Source: Paraburkholderia sp. BCC1885 (GTDB lineage: Bacteria > Pseudomonadota > Gammaproteobacteria > Burkholderiales > Burkholderiaceae). Taken from it: 64,000 nt of DNA. The stretch spans positions 743,596 to 807,595 of the forward strand of contig NZ_CAAJGM010000208.1 in NCBI RefSeq assembly GCF_900996235.1. Reading direction: 5' to 3'. Under the pieces are notes generated by a model that was not told the DNA's origin, did not search any database, and worked only from the letters and a program-made list of their open reading frames with translations. Of the stretch, positions 35,464 to 44,359 are shown in pieces. Positions within the stretch are counted from its first letter, which is position 1. Each line of letters opens with the position of its first letter. Both the position numbers and the translations under genes were made by a program.

Positions 35464-37311
35464 ATGGAACCCCTGTTTGAACGCGCCTACGCGGCGCATC
35501 GTGACGGCCGCCTCGACGATGCCGAGCGCGGCTATCGCGCCGCGCTCGATATCGATCCCAAGCATGTCGATGCGCTGCACCTGCTGGGCGTCATCCGCCA
35601 CCAGCAGGGTCAGCATGCCGAAGCTGCCGACCTCGTCGGCCGCGCGGCTAATCTGCGTCCGCAGGATGCCGCGCTGCAGTTGAATCTCGGCAATGCGCTC
35701 AAAGCTCTCGGCCAACTCGACGGTGCCATCGAGCGCTTTCGCAATGCCCTGACGCTCGCGCCGGGCTTTCCGCTCGCGCATTACAACCTCGGCAATGCTT
35801 ACGCGCAGGCGGGTCGTCATGAAGACGCGGCGGACGCCTTCAGCAAATCGTTGCGTCTGCAACCGAATGACGCGTCGACCCACAACAACCTGGGCAACGC
35901 GCTGCACTCGTTGGGGCGCCACGACGAAGCAGTCGCCGCGTTCCGGCGCGCGCTCGAACTCAAGCCGGGCCACGCAGGCGCCCACAACAATCTCGGCATG
36001 GCGCTCAACGCGCTCAACCAGCCCGCCGAAGCGATCACGCAATTCCGTGCCGCGATTGCCGCGCAGCCGCGTTTTGTCGCCGCGCATTTCAACCTCGCCA
36101 ACACGCTGGCTGCAAGCGGTCAGCATGAAGAGGCGCTCGACGCCTTCGAAGCCGTGCTGGCATTACAGCCGAAATTTCCGCCTGCGCTGTACGGCCTGGG
36201 CAATTCGCTCGCCGCCTTGGGACGTCATAAGGAGGCGCTGCAGCGTTTCGAGCGCGTGGTGGGCCTCGATCCGAAATTCGCGCTCGCGTGGCTAAGCCTC
36301 GGCACCACGCATCACGCGCTTGGCGCGCACACGGCGGCAGTACGCGCGTTCGATCAGACCTTGCGGCTGCGGCCCGATCTGGCGTCGGCGCATCTGAACC
36401 GGGCCGTTGCGTGGCTCACGCTCGGCGACTTCGCGCGCGGCCTTCCCGAATACGAGTGGCGTCTGCAGACCACGGCTCAAGCTGACCCGCAGACGCTGCC
36501 GCGCTGGCAAGGCGAGCCGATCGAGAAGCGCACGCTCCTCGTGCATGCCGAACAGGGCTTCGGCGACACACTGCAATTCGTGCGTTTCATGCCGAGCGTG
36601 GCGCAGCGCGCCGCGCGCGTCGTACTCGAAGTGCAGCCGCAACTCATGCCGATTCTGGCGCCGGCCGCGGCTCAATGGCGCGTCACGCTGATTGCTCGGG
36701 GCACGCCGCGTCCGGCGGCGGATCTGCAATGCCCGCTGCTGAGCCTGCCGTTGGCGCTCGGCATCGATCGCGATACCATCCCGGCGCGCACGCCGTATCT
36801 CAGCGTGCCGCCGACTTACCGGCGCAAATGGCGCGGCTCGCTGGGCGGCCACGCCAGGCGCAAGATCGGCCTCGCCTGGTCCGGCCGTGTCCAGCAGCAG
36901 GAAAACCGCACGATGCCGCTCGCCGCGCTCGAACCGCTCTTCGCGCTCGACGGTATCGACTGGATCATCCTGCAGCCGGATCTCAGCGAGCAGGAGCGCG
37001 CCACGCTCGACGCCCATCCGCGCGCCGGCTCCATTCATCGCTTCGACAACCGCATCGGCGATTTCGCGGATACCGCGGCGATCATCGAACGGCTCGACGC
37101 CGTCGTCTCGATCGACACCTCGATTGCCCATCTGAGCGGCGCGCTGCGCAAGCCGCTCTGGCTGATGCTGCCGTTTGCCGCCGACTGGCGCTGGTTCGTC
37201 GACGAACCGCGCAGCCCGTGGTATCCCGGCGCGCGTCTCGTGCGTCAGCCGCAACCGGGCGCATGGGATGCCGTCGTGGCGAGGGTCGCGGACGAGTTGC
37301 GCGAGGCGTAG
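35464..37311 (+). CDS. TPR-repeat glycosyltransferase (GT9/GT41-like)
   Basis: A 615-residue soluble protein. About nine to ten consecutive TPR repeats cover residues 5 to about 340. Examples are AAYRAALDIDPKHVDALHLLG-like units and repeated HNNLGNALHSLGRHDEAVAAF. A C-terminal domain (about 365-610) resembles heptosyltransferase/GT9 or O-GlcNAc-transferase-like folds, with HAEQGFGDTLQFVRF and VSIDTSIAHLSGALRKP. The role could be glycosylation of protein or surface polymer. No polysaccharide genes are adjacent. A tandem-repeat tract and a terminator follow. Confidence 0.82.
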   Translation: MEPLFERAYAAHRDGRLDDAERGYRAALDIDPKHVDALHLLGVIRHQQGQHAEAADLVGRAANLRPQDAALQLNLGNALKALGQLDGAIERFRNALTLAPGFPLAHYNLGNAYAQAGRHEDAADAFSKSLRLQPNDASTHNNLGNALHSLGRHDEAVAAFRRALELKPGHAGAHNNLGMALNALNQPAEAITQFRAAIAAQPRFVAAHFNLANTLAASGQHEEALDAFEAVLALQPKFPPALYGLGNSLAALGRHKEALQRFERVVGLDPKFALAWLSLGTTHHALGAHTAAVRAFDQTLRLRPDLASAHLNRAVAWLTLGDFARGLPEYEWRLQTTAQADPQTLPRWQGEPIEKRTLLVHAEQGFGDTLQFVRFMPSVAQRAARVVLEVQPQLMPILAPAAAQWRVTLIARGTPRPAADLQCPLLSLPLALGIDRDTIPARTPYLSVPPTYRRKWRGSLGGHARRKIGLAWSGRVQQQENRTMPLAALEPLFALDGIDWIILQPDLSEQERATLDAHPRAGSIHRFDNRIGDFADTAAIIERLDAVVSIDTSIAHLSGALRKPLWLMLPFAADWRWFVDEPRSPWYPGARLVRQPQPGAWDAVVARVADELREA

Positions 37312-37323
37312 GCGCGTCTTCCC

Positions 37324-37407
37324 GGCCAGGTCCAAGGCCAGGTCCAAGGCCGGGTCCAGGCTTAAGGACACCGAGGCTCAAGGACTCCGAGGCTTAAAGG
37401 CTCCGAG
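37324..37407. repeat. two adjacent short tandem repeat arrays
   Basis: Three 12-base units (consensus GGCCAGGTCCAA) at 37324-37359 are followed at once by three 16-base units (consensus GCTCAAGGACTCCGAG) at 37360-37407. Unit copies differ by one to three bases. The tract lies between the TPR-glycosyltransferase stop and its terminator. Confidence 0.85.
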
Positions 37408-37425
37408 GCTGGAGAACCCAAAAGC

Positions 37426-37459
37426 AAAAACCCCACAGTCTTGCGACCGTGGGGTTTTT
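37426..37459. terminator. bidirectional terminator after the TPR-glycosyltransferase
   Basis: AAAAACCCCAC pairs with GTGGGGTTTTT around a 12-base loop, with U-runs possible on both strands. It lies between convergent genes. Confidence 0.85.
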
Positions 37460-37536
37460 GCGTGTCAGCCTGGCGCTACTTCCATCGCGGCTGCCTGCGG
37501 CCACTTGGCCCGCCGCTTAGTCCGTCACTTATCTCG

Positions 37537-38832
37537 TTACGCCGCGCGATACTGCTTGCGCGATTCCGGCGTGCGATACAGCACCAGCGTGGCGATCAAC
37601 CCGCAGATCGCCGCGAGACCGAGCCACAAGCCAGGCGCCGCCTTGTTGCCGGTGTTATGGATCAGCAGCGTCGAGATAGCCGGCGTGAAGCCGCCGATCG
37701 TCGTCGCGAGGCTGTAGGCGAGCGAGAAACCCGCGGTACGCACTTCGACCGGCATCACCTCGGTCAAGGCCACCACCATCGCGCCGTTGTAGCTGCCGTA
37801 CAGGAACGACAGCCACAACTCGACCACCAGCAGGCGTGCGAACGACGGCTCGCTCACGAGCCATTGCACCGCCGGGTACGCCGTGAGAATGGTCAGGATC
37901 GTGAATACCAGCAGCACCGGACGGCGCCCGATGCGGTCCGACACGGCACCGGCAAGCGGCAACCAGACCAGATTCGACAGCCCGATACAGACGGTGACGA
38001 CCAGCGCATCCAGCGACGACAGCTTCAGCACTTCCTTGCCGAAGGTCGGCGTATAGGCCGTGATCATGTAGAACGACACCGTGGTCATGATCACCATGCC
38101 CATGCCGCCGAGCACGATGCCCCAGTTATCGAGCATCGACTTCATGATCTCGCCCATGCTCGGACGATGCTTGCGCGCCGCGAATTCCGCGGTCTCCTGC
38201 AGCGAGCTACGGATGATGAACAGGAACGGCACGATCAGGCAGCCGATCAGGAACGGCACGCGCCAGCCCCATGCTCCCATTTGTGCCGCGGGAAGAATCT
38301 GATTCAGGACCACGCCGATCAGCGCCGCGAACACCACAGCGACCTGCTGGCTGCCCGACTGCCACGAGCAATAGAAGCCCTTGTTGCCCTTGGTGGCGAT
38401 TTCCGACAGATAGACCGAGACGCCGCCCAGCTCCACCCCCGCCGAGAAGCCTTGCAGCAGACGCCCCAGCAGCACGAGGGCTGGCGCGAGCATGCCGATG
38501 GTGGAGTAGCCCGGAATCGCGGCGACCGTGAGCGTGCCGAGCGCCATCAGGCCGAGTGTCAGCATCAGGCCTTTGCGGCGGCCGTGATGGTCGATGTAAG
38601 CGCCGAGGACGATGGCGCCGAGCGGCCGCATCAGGAAACCCGCGCCGAATACCGACAACGACAGCATCAGCGAGGCGAAATCGCTCCCGCTCGGAAAGTA
38701 GGTCTTGGCGATCGCCGAGGCGTAGTAGCCATAGACCATGAAATCGTACATCTCCAGGAAGTTGCCGCTGACGACGCGGAAAACGGTCCGGACTTTCGAT
38801 TCGTTGGACGATGCGTGAGACGCAGTAGACAT
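37537..38832 (-). CDS. MFS citrate-type proton symporter
   Basis: A 431-residue major-facilitator protein of the metabolite:H+ symporter group with about 12 membrane helices. The start of helix I (VVSGNFLEMYDFMVYGYYASAIAKTYFP) closely resembles the citrate-proton symporter CitA. The loop motifs DHHGRRKG and SDRIGRRP are MFS signatures. Citrate, tricarballylate or a related acid is the likely substrate. No regulator or citrate-cleavage genes adjoin it. The start at 38832 is chosen because the longer frame enters the divergent intergenic region. Confidence 0.87.
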   Translation of the reverse strand: MSTASHASSNESKVRTVFRVVSGNFLEMYDFMVYGYYASAIAKTYFPSGSDFASLMLSLSVFGAGFLMRPLGAIVLGAYIDHHGRRKGLMLTLGLMALGTLTVAAIPGYSTIGMLAPALVLLGRLLQGFSAGVELGGVSVYLSEIATKGNKGFYCSWQSGSQQVAVVFAALIGVVLNQILPAAQMGAWGWRVPFLIGCLIVPFLFIIRSSLQETAEFAARKHRPSMGEIMKSMLDNWGIVLGGMGMVIMTTVSFYMITAYTPTFGKEVLKLSSLDALVVTVCIGLSNLVWLPLAGAVSDRIGRRPVLLVFTILTILTAYPAVQWLVSEPSFARLLVVELWLSFLYGSYNGAMVVALTEVMPVEVRTAGFSLAYSLATTIGGFTPAISTLLIHNTGNKAAPGLWLGLAAICGLIATLVLYRTPESRKQYRAA

Positions 38833-39186
38833 GACATTCTCGAAATGGCCCACCGCCGGATCGAGCCCGGCATGATTGGGCGGTTGACAACATTTCACCG
38901 CGTCGGCGAGCAAATGCCAGTGGCGAGGAAACCTGCGCGAATGCGCCGCAGGGCGCTGCATTCTGATGCGCCACGCAACACGACGGTATAAGGGTAAACC
39001 CGCGCACCAACCGAATCCGCCCTTACAACCTGTGAGGCCGAATCTTACCGCCCCTGACACAAGCGTGCAGTCCGGCGGCCCACTGATCGCGCCGGTGGTG
39101 GCCGCCGCAGTACACTCACCGTACTCTTGGCATATTGCCTCGCTATTACGTAACTGCGACGTAACCGCCACATAAGCGCCGAACCG
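38833..39186. other. divergent intergenic region, MFS symporter / GNAT
   Basis: These 354 bases hold the promoters of the two divergent genes. One small inverted repeat, TTACGT-N7-ACGTAA at 39146-39164, lies 22 bases before the GNAT start. No gene is supported. Confidence 0.45.
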
Positions 39187-39717
39187 ATGTCCACTGCCCG
39201 TGCTGTTTCCCTGCGTCCCGCCACCCCCACCGATGCCGCGCTGATCGCGTCAATCCATGCCGCCAGTTGGCAAGCGACGTACCGTGGCCTGCTGCCCGAC
39301 GCCTTCCTCGACGGCGAAGTGACGCGCGAGCGCGCCGCCTACTGGCAAGCGCGGCTCAACGCGCCGGGGGCCGAACGGCGCAATGTGGTGATCGCTGAAG
39401 TCGCCGGCGAGCCGATCGGGTTTGCGTGTGTCGAATGGCAGCCTGATTCCGCGTGGGGTGTTCTGCTGGACAATTTGCACGCCTTGCCCGGCCATCAGGG
39501 CCTGGGTGTGGGCAAGCGGCTGATACAGGCGGCCGTCGACTGGACTCGCGCGCAAGGCGAGAACCAGCTTTATCTGTACGTGCTGGAAGGCAATACGCCG
39601 GCCATCGGTTTCTATGAACGTCAGGGTTGGCTGTTCTCAGGCGCGGAGCCCGATCGGATGGGCGGGGTGGACATCACGGCGCTGCGTTATGTGTACCCGC
39701 TGGATCGCCGCACATAA
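39187..39717 (+). CDS. GNAT family N-acetyltransferase
   Basis: A 176-residue acetyltransferase. The acetyl-CoA motif A is LPGHQGLGVGKRLIQAAVDW (about residues 100-119), preceded by a typical beta-4 LLDNLHAL strand. The C-terminal GNTPAIGFYERQGW motif B is clear. The substrate is unknown. The gene stands alone with a terminator just after the stop. Confidence 0.88.
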   Translation: MSTARAVSLRPATPTDAALIASIHAASWQATYRGLLPDAFLDGEVTRERAAYWQARLNAPGAERRNVVIAEVAGEPIGFACVEWQPDSAWGVLLDNLHALPGHQGLGVGKRLIQAAVDWTRAQGENQLYLYVLEGNTPAIGFYERQGWLFSGAEPDRMGGVDITALRYVYPLDRRT

Positions 39718-39720
39718 ACG

Positions 39721-39745
39721 AAAGCCCGGCGAATTGCCGGGCTTT
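39721..39745. terminator. terminator between GNAT and the DUF2968 gene
   Basis: AAAGCCCGGC-GAATT-GCCGGGCTTT, a symmetric hairpin between convergent stop codons. Confidence 0.85.
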
Positions 39746-39787
39746 CCGTATTGAAAACACACACGAAGATAATTACCGCAGCGCCGC

Positions 39788-40564
39788 CTAGCGTGACACC
39801 GGCGAAACCGGCAGCCCCGATTCGTTCTGCCGCTGCAACTGCTGAACCTGCCTCTGTACTTCGACCAACTGAGCCTGAGCCTTTTCCTTGGCCGCGCGCA
39901 AGGCCTGTGCTTCGCTCTGCGTCTGGCGCTGATAGTCGTTGACTCGCGCCTGCTGCGTGCGCGCCACATCGAGGTCGGCCTGCAGGCGCTTCGCGCGGTC
40001 TTCCGAAAGCGCGATCACGTCTTCGATAAATGCCTTTTGCGCCTGCAAGCGCGTGCGGCGAATTTCTACCTCGGACAATTGCGCGGTCTGCTGCACGAAG
40101 CCCGCATAGATGGCCTCGGAGCGCGCGTCGTCCTGCGATTTGATCACGCGCCAGAAATGCTTGTCCTGAAACAAGGCGATGTAGTACGTCATTTCCTGCG
40201 CGTCGAAGAACAGACTCGCGCCATAGCTGCCGTTGTAGGTGGTGCGCAGCTCGGTGAGTTGCGAGTCGTGAATCATTTGCATCAGCTCGGCGACGTTGCC
40301 TTGCGCGTCGCCGCCGTTCGCACTGGCGTCATCGTCCGCGGCGCGCGCCGCCCCAACGCCGGAAGAGGCCGAAGCCGAAGCCGCTAACGATCCGGTGGCA
40401 ACCGGCTGGGGCGTGAGCGTATTCATGGCCGGCCGGGTTCCGACGATCGGCGCCGAATCCGCTGATCCATCGTCCTCTCCTGCCAGTACGAAACCGCCGT
40501 GCTGCAGCAGCGCGCACGCGGTCACAAACAACATGACGCGCCGAACAGTCAAGAGGATTTTCAT
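39788..40564 (-). CDS. DUF2968 domain-containing exported protein
   Basis: A 258-residue protein with a signal peptide (residues 1 to about 28, ending FVLAG). An Ala/Ser-rich linker follows to about 75. A DUF2968-type domain includes QMIHDSQLTELRTTYNGSYGASLFFD. The C-terminal half (about 150-245) is a long predicted coiled coil rich in Gln, Ala and Glu. The function is unknown and a periplasmic location is inferred. The ATG at 40564 starts the signal peptide. A perfect inverted repeat lies 120-140 bases upstream. Confidence 0.82.
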   Translation of the reverse strand: MKILLTVRRVMLFVTACALLQHGGFVLAGEDDGSADSAPIVGTRPAMNTLTPQPVATGSLAASASASSGVGAARAADDDASANGGDAQGNVAELMQMIHDSQLTELRTTYNGSYGASLFFDAQEMTYYIALFQDKHFWRVIKSQDDARSEAIYAGFVQQTAQLSEVEIRRTRLQAQKAFIEDVIALSEDRAKRLQADLDVARTQQARVNDYQRQTQSEAQALRAAKEKAQAQLVEVQRQVQQLQRQNESGLPVSPVSR

Positions 40565-40685
40565 ACGTGCATGCTCCAGGCGAATTCCAAATAGCCTCGG
40601 ATTATCGCGCGGATTTGCGCCCAAGCGAAGCGCTACAGCGGCATGTGACAGCACTTTAAATCGAGATAGATAGCATTCCCAAGGT

Positions 40686-40706
40686 TTTGTCGAATCGATC
40701 GACAAA
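40686..40706. promoter_or_regulatory. 8-bp inverted repeat, candidate operator
   Basis: TTTGTCGA and TCGACAAA form perfect 8-base arms around ATCGA. It lies in the AT-rich DNA upstream of the DUF2968 gene. The symmetry suits a dimeric repressor, but no adjacent regulator is present. Confidence 0.4.
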
Positions 40707-40857
40707 TCTCGAAAAAGTGTCTCGCCTGATGTACTAAAAAGAAACAGTACGCCGCATGGAGAGAGACTTATTTTCCATCCGTTTGCGCCCGGCCAAAGCA
40801 GGTCACGACGACCTGTGTGCTCTCAAGCGAATCTCAAAAAAATTCGCATCAACAGAA

Positions 40858-40892
40858 AAACGGCCCCGTCTTTTTAAAAACGGAGCCGTTTC
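40858..40892 (-). terminator. terminator of the glutamine-amidotransferase-like gene
   Basis: AAACGGC and GCCGTTT arms, with an inner ACGG/CCGT stem, flank CTTTTTAAAAA. On the minus strand it ends near a U-run about 60 bases after the stop codon at 40954. Confidence 0.65.
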
Positions 40893-40953
40893 GTGCCGTC
40901 GTATCGCCTGCCGAAAATCCCTGCCGCGAAAGTGATCTTGATAAGCGTGCCGC

Positions 40954-42462
40954 CTAGAACCGCGTCTCGCGCGCCACGCGTAAAAATGTGTCGAGCAACG
41001 GCGTGCAATCGAGCAATTCCGCACCGCCCGCGCGATGAAACTCCGGGTGCCACTGCACGCCCATCACGAACGGCGCGCGTCGATAGCGGATGGCTTCGAT
41101 GATGCCATCCGCCGCCGATACCGCCTCAATATTGAGATCGCGGCCGAGTGTCTTGACCGCCTGATGGTGAATCGAATTGACGATGGCGTCGCGCCGCCCC
41201 GGAAACATATTGGCGAGCGTCGAGCCATCCGGAAAATGAATGCCGTGGCGGTGTTGATCGTAGTGTTCGTTGACGTGCGCGCCGGCGGTCGGCACGTCGG
41301 TGGCAATGTCCTGATACAGCGAGCCGCCGAACGCCACGTTGATCAGTTGACAGCCGCGGCACACGCCCAGCACCGGCTTGCCTGACTCGATGAATTCGTG
41401 CAGCAGTTCCAGCTCGTACATATCCCGGACGCGGTCGCCGGGCCACTCGGGGCTCGTCGCCTGCTCGGCGTAGGACTGCGGCGAAACATCCGCGCCGCCT
41501 TGCAGCAACAGGCCGTCCAGATGCTTCGCGTAGTCGCGCAGACGGATGTTGCTCGGATGCAGCATGCCTTGGTGACCGACGGTGGGGATCATGAAGACCA
41601 GCACGTCGCGCGACATCACCCAATGCGCAATCGATTCTTCGAGATATTGCAGCGTCTTGCCGCGCAAACCTTTGGCGCCCGGTTCCGGATGAAAGATGCG
41701 CGCCGACACGCCGATACGAAGGGTCCGCTGGGTGATCCGCTGTCCCGCGCGGTCGAAGATCTGCCGCGCCCGCGCCGCGATGATGCGGCCGAACACCGAC
41801 CAGGCCGAATCAGTCTGCTTCAGGTAACGCGGCGGGGATGGCGGCAACGCATTCGGCGGCGGCGGGTTGGTTGCAGTGAAATCGGGAGCCGCGCCGAAGC
41901 CTGGCGGCACCGAACTCGACCCGGCGCGCGCGCCAGCCGCCGCGGCCTCGCTGCTTCCCGCACCCGTGATCGGCGGCGCGGAGGCGGCTGTTGCGGCTGT
42001 TGCGGCTGTCGCGGCTGTCGCGGCTGTCGCGGCGGCCGCGGATGCTGCAGCTGCTTCCGCAGCCGCCGGCCTGGCCCGCGCGGCGTCGCGCAGTTGTTGG
42101 GTTTGAGCCTCCTGCTGCGCGTATGCCTCTTGCCGCGCCGTCGACTCCGCAGCGGACGCGCGCGCCTCGGCGGCGTCTTTCTTCTGGGCTTCGACAGTAT
42201 CCGCAGGCGTCACGCTCGACGCGCTAGCCGGGTCGTCCGTCGAAGACCGAACCGCAGCTTCTTCTGCGGCGGCCGACTGGACGGAATCCTCATGTGAGGG
42301 CGGCAAGGCCGCCTTTGGAGAGACGGGCGCTGTCCCGGGCTGCGAACCGGCTGGCTGGGGAACCCCGGGGATTGCCACAGCGGGCTTCGAAACCTCAGCC
42401 GGCGTGCCGGACGGGGACGGGGTGCCGGGCGTACCGGCATTCTCTGGCTTGTTTTCGCTCAT
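40954..42462 (-). CDS. gamma-glutamyl-gamma-aminobutyrate hydrolase-like protein with long low-complexity N-terminus
   Basis: A 502-residue protein. The C-terminal class I glutamine amidotransferase-like hydrolase domain (peptidase C26, PuuD-like) covers about 247-500. It carries nucleophile Cys368 in GVCRGCQLINVAFGGS and His472/Glu474 in WHPEFH. PuuD-like enzymes cleave gamma-glutamyl-GABA in putrescine breakdown. The first 246 residues are unusual: Pro/Ser/Ala-rich, then a charged QEAYAQQEAQTQQ stretch, then ATAATAATA repeats. No signal peptide is visible. The start at 42462 is the first plausible ATG, but a shorter protein starting near the domain cannot be excluded. No puu genes are adjacent. 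Confidence 0.82.
   Translation of the reverse strand: MSENKPENAGTPGTPSPSGTPAEVSKPAVAIPGVPQPAGSQPGTAPVSPKAALPPSHEDSVQSAAAEEAAVRSSTDDPASASSVTPADTVEAQKKDAAEARASAAESTARQEAYAQQEAQTQQLRDAARARPAAAEAAAASAAAATAATAATAATAATAASAPPITGAGSSEAAAAGARAGSSSVPPGFGAAPDFTATNPPPPNALPPSPPRYLKQTDSAWSVFGRIIAARARQIFDRAGQRITQRTLRIGVSARIFHPEPGAKGLRGKTLQYLEESIAHWVMSRDVLVFMIPTVGHQGMLHPSNIRLRDYAKHLDGLLLQGGADVSPQSYAEQATSPEWPGDRVRDMYELELLHEFIESGKPVLGVCRGCQLINVAFGGSLYQDIATDVPTAGAHVNEHYDQHRHGIHFPDGSTLANMFPGRRDAIVNSIHHQAVKTLGRDLNIEAVSAADGIIEAIRYRRAPFVMGVQWHPEFHRAGGAELLDCTPLLDTFLRVARETRF
41984..42028. repeat. 9-bp tandem repeat inside the hydrolase gene
   Basis: Five copies of GCGGCTGTY lie in a row, in frame. They encode TAA-type tripeptides (Thr-Ala-Ala) on the minus strand. 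The last three copies are identical, which points to recent slippage. Confidence 0.88.
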
Positions 42463-42601
42463 GACTGTCGGACGGGCGCCTTCCACGCGAACGAATAGGT
42501 ATGGATCGATTATCCGCTACCGGGCGAGGTGCCGCAAACCTGCACACAATTGCTCACATTGTTCCGCCGTGCTCATCAGCCGATGCGATAACCGTCTTCT
42601 T

Positions 42602-44359
42602 TTATGGATCGGGTTGCTCATCGAAAGTTTCGCGTAGTGCGATCTGCAAGGCCGCGTGGATCTTCACGCACCAGCGCCAGAGCAGCGTCATCAGCAGGGC
42701 GGCGCATATCAGCACGGCGATCAGCAGGCCCGTCGGCGGCAGGATCCCGCCGGACAGTGCCGCCACCACCAGAAACACGCCCACCATCGACACCACCGGC
42801 ACGAGCTCGGAGATCGCCGAGCGGATCGCGCGCGTGAAGCGCCCTGCTGTCGCGGGCTGCACGCCGAGTTCGGCCAGCAGCAGCGCGAGCGACTGGGTCT
42901 TGCGATACACGGCCACGAGGAATGGCATCGACATCAACAAGGCCATGCTCCACAGCACCACGCGCTGCATCGGCTCGGACGGCAACCAGCGATCCAGCAG
43001 CGCGCTCGCGTAACTCGCGCCATACGTCACCGCGAGAAAGATCGCCACCACCAGCGCGAGATTCACCACGATCTGCACAATGATTCGCCGGGTGATGCCG
43101 AAGGGAGTCGGGCCGTCGCCGGCAGGCCGCAGGCTGCCGAGCCATTGCGAATACATGCCGAACACATTGGCGACGGTGCGCGGCATCGCGTGACCAAGCC
43201 GCTGGGTAAGCGGATCGGCGGCGCGGATCAGATAGGGAGTGAACAAGGTCGTCAACGCCGATACCGCCACCGCGATGGGATACAGAAACGCGCTCGTCAC
43301 CTTCAGGGTGAGGCCGAGCGAAGCAATGATGAACGAGAACTCGCCGATCTGCGACACCGTCATACCGACCCGCATCGCCGTGCGTCCGTCCTTGCCGGCG
43401 AGGAACGTGCCGAGGCCGCAAGAGACGATCTTGCCGACGATCACGGCCACGGTGATGACCGCGATCGGCCAGGCGTAATCGACCAGCACATGGGGGTTGA
43501 GCATCAACCCGATGGTGACGAAGAAGATCGCCGAAAACGCGTCACGCAGCGGCGCAATCAGATGCTCGATGCGGTGCAGATGACGCGACTCCGCCATGAT
43601 CGCGCCGATCAGAAATGCGCCGAGCGCGATGCTGTAATCGAGCTTCACCACCAGCAGACAAAAGCCAAAACAGAAGCCGAGCACCGACACCAGCAGCATT
43701 TCGTCGCTGCCCGAACGCGCCACGTAATTGAGCGCGCGTGGCACCACGAGGATGCCCACCACCAGCGACACCGTCATGAACAGCAGCAGCTTGCCGAGCG
43801 TGACCAGCGCGACGCCCGCGCTCAACTGTCCGGTCTGGGCGATGCCGGACAGCAGCACCAGCATGGCGATCGCGAGAATGTCCTCGACGATCAGAATGCC
43901 GAACACCAGTTGCGCGAAACGCTCGCGCTTCAGGCCGAGTTCGGACAGCGCCTTGACGATGATGGTGGTGGACGAGATCGCGAGAATCGCGCCGAGAAAC
44001 AGCGAGTCCATCGAACTCCAGCCGAATGCGCTGCCGATCTCATAGCCGAGCCACAGCATCAGCACGATTTCGGACAAGGCGGCGACGATCGCCGTCGCGC
44101 CGACCTGAAACAGCTTGCGCAGACTGAATTCGAGCCCCAGCGAAAACATCAGGAACACGACGCCGAGTTCGCCGAGCGTCTGAATGGTCTGCTCGTCGTG
44201 GATCAACTGAAACGGCGGCGTATACGGCCCGATGATCACACCGGCGGCGATATAGCCGAGCACCACCGGCTGCTTCAGGCGATGAAACAGCACGGTGACG
44301 ACGCCCGCGAGCGCCATGACCACCGCCAGATCCTGAATGAAGCCGATACCCTGGTGCAT
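42602..44359 (-). CDS. CPA2 family cation:proton antiporter (KefB-like)
   Basis: A 585-residue membrane protein. The Na/H-exchanger domain covers about 5-395, with GYIAAGVIIGPYTP and GVVFLMFSLGLEFS early and ILAISSTTIIVKALSELG and VEDILAIAML near helix VI. No Rossmann TrkA-N domain follows. Instead about four further membrane helices lie at 425-575. It probably exchanges K or Na for protons. It lacks the KTN/RCK gating domain of KefB/KefC, so regulation should differ. The start at 44359 is the only clear choice. Confidence 0.87.
   Translation of the reverse strand: MHQGIGFIQDLAVVMALAGVVTVLFHRLKQPVVLGYIAAGVIIGPYTPPFQLIHDEQTIQTLGELGVVFLMFSLGLEFSLRKLFQVGATAIVAALSEIVLMLWLGYEIGSAFGWSSMDSLFLGAILAISSTTIIVKALSELGLKRERFAQLVFGILIVEDILAIAMLVLLSGIAQTGQLSAGVALVTLGKLLLFMTVSLVVGILVVPRALNYVARSGSDEMLLVSVLGFCFGFCLLVVKLDYSIALGAFLIGAIMAESRHLHRIEHLIAPLRDAFSAIFFVTIGLMLNPHVLVDYAWPIAVITVAVIVGKIVSCGLGTFLAGKDGRTAMRVGMTVSQIGEFSFIIASLGLTLKVTSAFLYPIAVAVSALTTLFTPYLIRAADPLTQRLGHAMPRTVANVFGMYSQWLGSLRPAGDGPTPFGITRRIIVQIVVNLALVVAIFLAVTYGASYASALLDRWLPSEPMQRVVLWSMALLMSMPFLVAVYRKTQSLALLLAELGVQPATAGRFTRAIRSAISELVPVVSMVGVFLVVAALSGGILPPTGLLIAVLICAALLMTLLWRWCVKIHAALQIALRETFDEQPDP

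Larger units (their letters stand above)
40565..40953. other. intergenic region upstream of the DUF2968 gene
   Basis: These 389 bases hold the DUF2968 promoter region, an inverted repeat at 40686-40706 and the terminator of the upstream hydrolase gene at 40858-40892. The stretch is AT-richer than its neighbours. No gene is supported. Confidence 0.5.

Noticed and set aside
37324..37407. CRISPR-like array
   Set aside because: The units are contiguous with no spacers, so these are simple tandem repeats.
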